Below are positions 1 through 9,500 of a stretch of 64,000 bases of DNA, in pieces. The DNA is from Adineta vaga (taxonomy: Eukaryota > Rotifera). Location: contig CP075493.1 of NCBI GenBank assembly GCA_021613535.1, positions 14,632,001 through 14,696,000 on the forward strand, read 5' to 3'. Within the stretch, counting starts at the first letter, position 1, and each line of letters opens with the position of its first letter. Position numbers and translations under genes: made by a program. The notes beneath the pieces were generated by a model. The model saw only the letters and a program-made list of their open reading frames with translations. It was not told the origin of the DNA and searched no databases.

Positions 1-54
1 AGGTACTCATCTTGATTTTATTTCAAATCGATTTTCACTCTTTGCTACTGATAA

Positions 55-210
55 AACATTTTCGATGACATTCATTGGGATTATGCTAAACAATTACTTT
101 GTCGAAGTCAACTTCCTTCTCTTATTAAACTTGCCATTGACAATAATATATTGTTAAAACTAACCACTCAAGATCAACAACAAGCAAAAAACATTTATTC
201 TAGAGTATAG
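55..210 (+). pseudogene. C-terminal remnant of an unidentified protein
   Basis: An open stretch of about 51 codons ends at a TAG at 208-210. It contains the protein-like segment DYAKQLLCRSQLPSLIKLAI. The bases just upstream (2-60) are also protein-like but in a different frame (GTHLDFISNRFSLFATDKTF), so either the gene is frameshifted near position 60 or a junction is missed. The rest of the gene lies outside the window. The family is not recognised. Confidence 0.3.
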
Positions 211-1041
211 GAACTCTACGAACTTTACATCCATTCTACCATTCAAAAGATAAACTTCGAAATTTTTTTCTATCAGATTCCTATGTTGAACATCCAAAAG
301 AATAAAAATACGTAAATTATGTAAAAGTATTATAACTATTGTAAAATCTGAGAATCCATATGGAATCAACTATTTTCCGTTGTATCTAAATAAAAATATA
401 TATCGTGACAGAATGAAATCTAATGGAACGTGATTTTCAGCCATCTATTGAACTGATTGATCGTGTTAAACTAAAAGTAAAGTATTTGAGAAAAATATAA
501 AAATCTCTTTTTTTTCTATATAAGATGACATCTATCGTTGAAACGATAAATAGAATTTAAATATATAAAATTTGTCTTCATTGTCTGTAATTACTACGAA
601 CTCAAATAGTATTTCATCAATTTCAATAAAATGAATATTTTTAATCTTGTGCAATACAAAACTGCGACAATCTCGTATACATGCGCTGTACGCATGCTAT
701 TTCTTCTTATACCCTTACTTCGGTACATATTGTTGTACTTCAGTATTATCTTTCCTTTCCTTCTCTTTGACAGAAGAATATATAAGCGTGTGTTTTGTAT
801 CAGAAAGACGCAATTTAAGAGGAAGAAATAAATAAAGGCGTATAGTTTCATCAGTGCATACATCTCTTCCATCAGAAATCGTTTCAAAAACTTTTCGAGA
901 TCTTTCTCAATTAATTTCATGATGATATAGAAAGAGAGAGAAAAGCTTCTGTGTTTATCTTTTTCTTTTGTTAAATCAATCAAACAAATAAACAAACATA
1001 TTAAATGAATACTAAAATGAATATATTTTGTCAAAGAATGA
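211..1041. other. intergenic, no supported gene
   Basis: This AT-rich stretch is the 3' flank of the FKBP gene on the minus strand. It has short open frames on both strands, but none has codon-like composition, splice signals or a recognisable domain. A plus-strand stretch around 630-830 encodes hydrophobic, low-complexity peptides only and is judged chance. Confidence 0.5.
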
Positions 1042-1570
1042 TTATTCATCCGAAATAATTTTGTCACATTTAACATCCATAAGAAGAGTAGCTTGAGGTG
1101 GAATCACATCACCAGCTCCAACATCTCCATATGCATATGATGGTGGTATAATCAATTTTCTTTCTTCACCTTCACAGATACTTGAAAAGAAAAGAAACGA
1201 ATGCAAATCGAATTAAAAAAAGATCAGATGTCTTTTGCTTTACTCGAGTAAACCTTGGTCCCATCCTTGAATAGCCTGTCCATGTCCAATTTTGAAAATA
1301 AATGGATGACCACGATCGTACGATGAATCAAATTTAACTCCATTTGATTTTAAAACTCCCTGAAAATATCGGAATAAATTGTTTTCTTTCATAAATTAAA
1401 CATACCGTATATTGCATGTGTAGAGTATCTCCGACTTTTGATCTTTTTGAACAACTAAGAACTTTTTTTGTTGTCATGACTTGTAATTTTTCTTGAGCAA
1501 ACGATGAGACATTTGAAAAGAAATTGACGATAAATATGAACAAAACAACGAAAATTATACAAGATTTCAT
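1042..1570 (-). CDS. FKBP-type peptidyl-prolyl isomerase, ER/secreted (FKBP2-like)
   Basis: This enzyme catalyses cis-trans isomerisation of peptidyl-proline bonds and probably acts in the secretory pathway. Three exons join in frame (1570-1406, 1359-1244, 1180-1042) to give 139 residues. An N-terminal hydrophobic signal (residues 1-25, [20 protein letters not shown]) precedes a single FKBP domain. Family hallmarks seen are the QYTGVL strand, the [18 protein letters not shown] segment, [28 protein letters not shown] and the final strand ATLLMDVKC. The tail KIISDE is acidic but is not a canonical KDEL. Length and domain order match single-domain FKBP2/FKBP13 proteins. Introns are 46 and 63 bases with GT-AG ends. 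Confidence 0.9.
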
Positions 1571-2354
1571 CTAAAATAATCGCAATGATTACATCATACA
1601 ATAGAGGTCAATGTACAAATCTTACCCTCGTCTTCTTTTTTCTTTCTGCAAAAGAAAAAGAACAAACATCTACATGAGTAGATATTTATTTATCTATATA
1701 TAGAACAACTCTTTTTCTTTTCCTTTCTTTCCTACAAATTGTACATAGTTAGATAGATGTCTCTCTGAGAAAGTACATATGATATATACGATGATTCTCT
1801 GTAGTAGCGAAATTCATTGGTGAAATGCAACATACAGAATCGATTGAGATGATTATCTCGATTAAAAAAATATTATTCGAAATACAATTCTCAAACATGT
1901 TAATTTTATGCTGATTTTCAGTCAATTAAAAATTTTTATCGATCCGTTAGTTCTAATGTTTGTTCATTTCTTGTATTTTCCTGGAAAACAATACAATGAC
2001 TACATGGTATCACCTGATCTAACAACGTTAAATGCAGCATCAAATAATACGAATGATGATAACGATAACTTTCAAGTCGACTTTTTTATAATGGATTTTA
2101 TTTCAAGTTTCCATAGAAATTATCAAGTAAATGCTAAGATTCACACAAAACTAAGATACAATCTATGTTATTGTTATCAATTGGAATGATAGAAATGATC
2201 AAGCATTAGATATTGGTAAAAAAAATGTTTTATGTAGTTGTAATACGTTTTGCAATTAGAAATCAGTTTAATAGTATGATGCGAACAATCAGATATGTTT
2301 TTATTTCTTCTTTTTTTATACAATAAATGAGAAATATCGTGGAAAAGACTTCGG
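1571..2354. other. intergenic, no supported gene
   Basis: The region lies between the start of the FKBP gene and the stop of the nuclear receptor, both on the minus strand. It is AT-rich with pyrimidine tracts. A 93-codon plus-strand open frame at 1908-2189 contains a short Asn/Asp-rich stretch but no recognisable domain, and is not called. Confidence 0.45.
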
Positions 2355-3571
2355 TCAATTCATTTCAAATAATTGATCGACTTCATCTAAAAAAAGTTTA
2401 AGCTCAAGTTTTTCAACAAGTAAATCAATTTCATTAACATGTTCGATATTAGTTTGTGCATGAAAAACAAATACAGTCGATGCCATAAGCCAAGATATTA
2501 GATTAAGAAATCTTCTAACTGATTGATAATAACCATATTTATAAAGAAGATATTTCCATGTTACATCTGCATATTTACTTTGAAGTTGAAATATTTCAAT
2601 TGGATGCGTAGCACCAATTGAATCATTTGAAAAATAATTATAAAAATTTTCCGTAAAAGTAAATAATGAAAATCCTAATTTGACTAAAATAATATCTGGA
2701 TCAATAAAGTTCATTGCTTGTCGCTGTAAATCAACTGCACATTGTCCATATCTTATTGCCATTGAATTTGAAAATGTATTTAAATCAAGTAAATGATAAG
2801 AGTGTATGGCAAATCCAGAGCCTATACAACATAATTTATGAGCAGCATCATGATATACAACTGAACGATCATTGAATGATAATTTCGAGAGATCATTATT
2901 TAAACGAAGATATCTTCCGGTTGCTTCATAATTTAATATTATAAAATCATCTTCAATTAATTGACACATTGGACTAGAAAACTCGTGTAAAGTATGTGCA
3001 TCAAACAAATGTTGACTAATCGAAAATATCTCTGATTCTTCATAAGCATGTACTAAATTTGAAAGAAGCATCCATTGATTTGAATCTAATAATGATTGAT
3101 CAGTTTCTAAAAGATTCTTTGTTGGAAACTAAAAACAAAATAAATTCTTTCGAAACAATCCTTTTTCTGTTTCTATTAATTTACTTGTTTAACTGGAAGA
3201 TTATCTCGAGAAATCTTTTTGTTTTTATACGCTATTGGTGCTCGAAATTTGTCAATAGCCATTCCATATTCAAAACATTTCCGCAGTCGACATGCACCAC
3301 AAATATGACGAGTACTGATAGTAATTTCACATTGATTATCAAAATCACAGGATAATTTTTTCTAAAAGAAAATTTGATGTTTTTTCTTCAAATAAAATTC
3401 AACGAAAAGATTTAAACAAACCTTTTTATCCATAGCATTTCGCCTGAAGAACATTTTACATGGTTGACAGGATCGAACACCATAATATGAGAAACGCGCG
3501 AGTACTCCACATATTCGACATTGATTTGAAACATCATTTAAAGTTTCATTGGAACGAATCAATTCTGACAT
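2355..3571 (-). CDS. nuclear hormone receptor (C4 zinc-finger DBD plus LBD)
   Basis: This is a ligand-regulated transcription factor acting in the nucleus. Three exons (3571-3422, 3361-3185, 3128-2355) join in frame to 366 residues. The DNA-binding domain starts near residue 15: CRICGVLARFSYYGVRSC, then CQPCKMFFRR with the P-box-like segment, then the second module with C-x5-C (CDFDNQC) and CGACRLRKCFEYGM. A basic hinge follows (NKKISRDNLP), and then about 240 mostly helical residues consistent with a divergent ligand-binding domain ending in LFLDEVDQLFEMN. The start was chosen at the ATG after a likely 5'UTR intron acceptor (TTTCAG, just upstream of 3580). Subfamily cannot be assigned. A second, unrelated-looking receptor lies at 56.5 kb. 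Confidence 0.88.
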
Positions 3572-5180
3572 GATGCAATTTCTGAAATAAATAAAAAAGA
3601 TGATTAAAAAGAAAACAACATTCATCTTATGTATTTCAATGAAAGTTCAGACCGTATGTATTATCATCACTGTGACTTTTATTTATATATATATATATAT
3701 ATATATTGATGTTCCTTTCACCCGCTTTATCCAATGCTTTATTCTTCGTCTTCTTCTCGAAGAGAAAAACATGTCTCGTCGATTTTTTTTCTTTTCCGTT
3801 CTGTCTCACAGGGTGCACTTTTTTTTCATGTGTGATGGTTTATTCTTTCTAGTCATAGACTATAAAATATAAATCTTGTTTCTATGAACATATTGAATGA
3901 AATAATAATTTTTATCAAATTTAGACTAACTGAGTGGAACACATACATTCTGTTAATTTATCATAGAAAATTTACAAAAAAATATCAATCGTTCAAATCT
4001 TTTCTTTTGTTGAGAAAATTAATGATAATTCAAATGAAAGATAAAAATTACGTAGATTAAAATTCATATTATGATGGTATTTCTCTCTCCCATCATGAGA
4101 ATTGTTATTCACATAATATTGTTTGAAGTTTCGAATATGTATTCATTATAATAATAATTTTGTCATTGTTTGTCTCTATGAAGATTTACAATAGAAAACA
4201 GTTAATTAAATTTTACAAATGTAATTTCGAGAGAAAAATTATACCTTTGGCGATCTATAAACTTATTCAGTTAGTTCATTTTTCATTTTGTAGCTGTATA
4301 GTATCACAGCAGATTCGATGACGATGTTCTAAAGTATACTCTAGTAAAGGACAGTCATAATATTGTTTACTTATAACTTATCAAAATGATGTAAGCATTG
4401 CTCTTCTTTCGTAAAGAGTATTTTCCAAATAACAATATTTTCGATATTTTAATTACGTAGAGCAGGCAACACAAAACGGTAAAAAATAACGTAATTAATT
4501 TGTATATGTAGCAATCATCGACATCATAGTTCGTAACCGTAAAATTAAAGATAAGATCGAACATTTAACAGCAGCGTAGCAGCAGTTATTGACTATTAGA
4601 TAACTTTTCAGTATATAATTTGCATGTAAAAAAATAAATAGTTTGCTTGAATTTAAAGTCGAACTCCACATTCAAGTTCAAAGAAACTTATTCATTCAAG
4701 AAGCAAAAGGTCATTGTACACAAGCTTGATAATATCTTTCTTTCGCTCTTCAAAGAGAAAGATGCAGAACAGAAAGAATGTGTCGATCAAATTCATCACG
4801 ATATTACAATGTACGAAACAAATTGTTCTTTACTTTCACATAACATAAATGCGTTGATTCTTTGAAAAAAAGAAATATTTGACACAGATAATCGTTGACA
4901 GTTTCAACTCGATTATTCTAAACATTCACATATTCATTATGACTCGAGAGGGAAGCTTTTTTTTTTGATATCCAACAGAACATTTTGAAAAATATTTTTT
5001 TTCAATGACCTTGAAAAGAAAAATGTTTTTGTAAATAGAAAAGAAAATGAATAAAATCGATTAGAGAAATGATATGAAGACGAAAATAAGAAAATATTTT
5101 TTCTGGTTCATTTCTAACGATATTGAAAACAAATATCATATAAATAGTGATAAGAAAATATTTATGCTTGAAGAACAAAA
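3572..5180. other. long intergenic region with a TA microsatellite
   Basis: No gene is supported. A simple (TA)n tract lies at about 3683-3706. An open frame at 4647-4865 (+) has charged residues but no recognisable family and no splice context. The stretch before 5181 presumably holds the promoters of the divergent nuclear receptor (-) and EF-hand gene (+). Confidence 0.5.
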
Positions 5181-5679
5181 ATGAGTTCAGAGATCGATTA
5201 TACCAAAGAATTTGTACGTGCTGACACCAATCATGATGGAGGTATTGATGAAAAAGAATTTCGCTTATATCTTGGTCCTGAAAATCAAGAAAAAGATAAA
5301 GCAAGAGATTTAACTCAGTATGATGTACAAGCATTTGCTGTAAGTAAACAATCATATGACTTTATTTTGTTTTGTTTTTCTCGATATGAATTTTTAGTCA
5401 TCTCCAGTCGTTCAAACTTTAACATATGAAATTGGTCTTGATGTTGCCGTGGGTGGTTTTGTTAAAGATCCATATAGTTATGAAGCTTATGCAACAGGTA
5501 TAACGAATAGTAAAGATCATACATATGGACTTGGACCTGATGTTGGTATTGGTGCACCAGATATTGCAAATAAAATTATTCAATATGATGCTGCTGGAGC
5601 GATGTTCTATTATGCAGATATGAATCATGATGGAAAAATTGATGAAACAGAATTTGGATTTTTTATGCGTTCAGTTTAA
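5181..5679 (+). CDS. two-EF-hand calcium-binding protein
   Basis: This is a predicted small cytosolic Ca2+-binding protein of 146 residues in two exons (5181-5339, 5398-5679; intron GTAAGT...TTTAG, 58 bases). Two canonical EF-hand loops are visible: DTNHDGGIDEKEF near residues 15-27 and DMNHDGKIDETEF near residues 127-139. Each has Asp at positions 1, 3 and 5 equivalents and Glu at position 12. The roughly 100 residues between them contain GFVKDPYSYEAYATGI and a Gly-rich segment (GLGPDVGIGAPD), which is not a standard calmodulin linker. The two hands are therefore widely spaced, unlike paired EF-hand lobes. The specific target is unknown. Confidence 0.85.
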
Positions 5680-6555
5680 TCGAAAGAACTTTTATTCATA
5701 TCAACATATTTATTCAATCTTCTTCTCATTAATTTCATTTTTTCTTAAATAAATAATCACATTATTTTCAATATTAATCATAATTGATGATAATCAGAAA
5801 AAACAACAAATCTAATCTGGTTTTTTCTTCCACAAAGAAAATGATCATCGTTATACGTTACTTACTCTATATATATTATTTTATTAACATGAAAATGTTA
5901 TTTTTATCCTTATTTTGACAAAATAATCCATACGTTAGAAAAATAACTATTATTGTTGATATAAATATGATGAACAAAAATCAATGAATTTGATCATTCT
6001 CTGATAATTATATTCCAGTTCAATCGATATATATATATATGATACAATTCATCAATCGAATAGATCGTATGAACAAAATATAGACTATCGTCAAACATCA
6101 TTTATGTATAATATTTCATCGGTAAAAACTACTTTACTACCATATTTTCAAGTCGAATAAGAAAAAAACAAAATTGCTCTTAGTATCCAATGAAAAGATA
6201 TTCACAAATTTCAGTTGGATTGATGATTGTGATTATCAATGAACATAACTAAATCATTATTTTAACGTATTATTTATACAATATGATATCCTTTGATTAC
6301 AATCGAATTATTTAGAATAAAATCAAAACAATTAATCAACTTAATTGTAAACAAAATTATCATACCACATATCATCTTTGTATCTAATAGAATATAATCT
6401 CTACAATAAGTTTTACCCAAGGAGAATAAAACGAGACTTCAGTACTTCCACGCTACTTCAAAGTATGAATCTCTCGCTTTTTCTCCCTTGGGTTATTGTC
6501 TTTATTTACTCTTACATGAATTCTGATTGAAAAATGATATGTGTCAAAAAGTTTC
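5680..6555. other. convergent intergenic region
   Basis: The stretch separates the convergent EF-hand (+) and PARG-like (-) genes. It is very AT-rich with a short TA run near 6030-6042 and several AATAAA-like signals. No gene, RNA or repeat is supported. Pieces around 6410-6500 are slightly more mixed in composition but carry no open frame of note. Confidence 0.5.
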
Positions 6556-9500
6556 TTAAGATAAATTATATTTTCCTAAAGAAAAGAAAGATTTAATGAT
6601 TGTATAAATAATAAAATAAAACTTACGTTTAATTAAAGGTAAAGTTTCTCCATGAAAATATTTCATTCGATGATTCGGTGATTTATCAGGACAATTGGTT
6701 TGTTTTCGACATGGAATAAGATAATCCGGTAGATTTGTATGACGAAATTCTGCTCGATGAATAGGATCATCTTTTTTAAGACAAGTTTTATCTTGTGCAC
6801 ATTTAAGAACATTATGACGTTCATGTGTAAGATAAGGTTCTTTACTTTTTCTCGAACATAATTCTGAAAAAGCACAAGGATGAGAAAATTCTTTGATATG
6901 TTTTGATGAATTTTGTTGTAAACAATAAATTGAATCTTCACAAGGTTTCATTTTTGGAATCGTATCATCTAAATCTATTGGAACAATTGCATTAGAATTA
7001 TGACAACATAAAATATCATTTATTCGACGAAATAGAGTTGAATTATTATTATTTGATGGTCGAATTATTTTAACTGGTCCTTCTTTTTTTCTTTTATAGT
7101 CAACAGAAGGATCTAAATCAATATAAGATACTGGAACAAGATATTTTTCAATTAAATTCGATGTATCTTTTTTAAAATTCATATCAATTGATGGATGTAG
7201 TTCAGGAATTGGTTCAAAATGAATTGTTAAATTTCTTACCGGAACATCTCGAGATCCTGCACTTAAATGAATAAAATCTAATTTCGATAAATCCATATGA
7301 GATTTATTAAATTGATATTCAATTTTTTCATGATTATAAATACTATTTGATCCGGCATGAGATAATGTTACTTGACCTGTTGTATGGTGAATTTTTAAAC
7401 AAAATGTTAAATAATCATCAATATTACAACCTCGATAGAATGTATTTGATTTCGCTTTTAATTGACCTGCATTAACATTATTTCCATGTTGATAAGGTAA
7501 ACCATCATTTAAATAGGAATATGTTTCACGATATTCTTCATTTGTTCGTGATGGTTTTGTTGCAATATAACAAATTAAACATTGAAGATTGAATTGTTCA
7601 TCATTTGAATGAATTTTATCATTAGCTATCGTTAACATCATATCACCATCCATTGCTTGCCAATATATATAAGTCACTTCATGACCTTTTTGTAATTGCG
7701 GTTTATCAAGATAATATAAATGATAAGCTTGAGATATTGTTATAGGTATAATAATATGTTCTTCAAATTCTGATGCCGCAACTGTAACAATAATTCCTTG
7801 TGAAATATTTGTTGAATTCATTCGATCTTTAATTGATTGACATAATTGTTCATAAACATATTTTGGATAATTACATTGAAGAATCTGTTCTAATGATGCA
7901 TCTTCATGAATAATTTCACTATCATAAATACTAATAGTAAGTGAATCTTTAAAAATATCTTGAGCTAATTTTTGTGTATCCGATGAAAGTGATTGAAAAA
8001 TATCTTTTGGTATATAAACACGATCAATATAATCTAATGGAATTAATTGTGGTAAATGACTTTCAAATGTAAAATGAGAATCAATATTAATCCATCGTTG
8101 AAGAATATCTTCAATATTGATTTTCATTGATTGTTGTTCTAAACCAGTTAATGCAATTAATTCAATAGCTGCTGCATATTCATAACGATGAATAGAACAA
8201 TGAAGTTTAGAATTATGAAAATGTTGTATACGTCTTTCTGTAATGCCTGAATCTTTCATCCATGGACGAAAATGATAAGTAAGTCCTTTATAAAAACAAG
8301 TTCCAGCTTGAATAGAAAAATTTGCATCAGCATGAAACATAATGTCTTTTTTAAATGTAATAACAATGTCTCCATAATAATGTCCAAGATGTGGTCCAAG
8401 AATACTAAAAACATGTTGATCAGTTCCTAATTCTTGATCAACATCATATCCAATTCCCATGGGTGTTGCATTTAATTTAATTGATGCTTGTGCTATTCGT
8501 ATGGATTGTTCTTGAATAATTTGTATATCTCGATTAGTCAATGGTGGTTGTAATCGTTTTTCAATTCTTGAAAGTTTTTGTTCATAATTTGAATCAAATG
8601 GAATTTCTTCATCGAATTTTGCTCTTTCAAATTCTGCTTCGACTAGTTTTTCGATCAATTTACAAACATTTTCTTTAACAAGAGGATTATTATGATGTCG
8701 TAGAAGTATTGAACGTACTTGATCATGTTGTTGTACAGCTCGAACAACATTTTCTGTTTTTCTTAATAAATCCATAAAACGTCGACTCATCACATGTCCA
8801 AGAACAAGAATAGATTCAAAAATTTCCTTTCGACATCGATGTACAGGTTGTAATGCTCGAATCCAATTAAGAATTTCCGATGAAATTTCCATTTTTTTCC
8901 AATTCATTTTTTCAATATAATTATTTACAATTGAAAATAATTGACTTTGATTATTTGCAAAATTTATCGATATATTAAGATTACTCGATGGAGCAACACT
9001 AAAATGATGAAAATTATTATTATGTCGATAGTATTTCAAATGATCACGATTGTATCTTTCCGAACATTTATAACCTGGTTGTTTACATAAAAAACGAATA
9101 TCATTTATATCAGAATGTGTCAATGATTCTAAATGATTTTCTTCATGAAGTTTTAAACAATTATTTCCATTTGAACATAATTGACGAGCAATATGTATTG
9201 ATATTTCTAAATGATTTTCATCAGTTATTCGACATTGACGACCTAGTGGGCAAATATGTGCATATTCAAGGCAATGATTTTCAATTTCTAATGGAATTTC
9301 TTTCGTATTATTTGATTGAATAAATTGTAGATATTGTGAACATATATATGGAGTTAATCGACATGGAGGACGAAAAGAATGAATTGTATTATCAAAATGT
9401 TTTTTATCATGAAAATATGGACAAGAATTATCATAAGAACAAATTGATTTACAATGACGAAATGATTTCAAATGATCAGGATCTCTTCGACGATATTTTG

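Noticed and set aside
594-1076. 160-codon minus-strand open frame
   Set aside because: It overlaps the last FKBP exon region, is rich in Leu/Ile/Lys from AT bias, and has no domain.
3683-3706. TA-repeat hairpin
   Set aside because: A simple microsatellite; no evidence for function.
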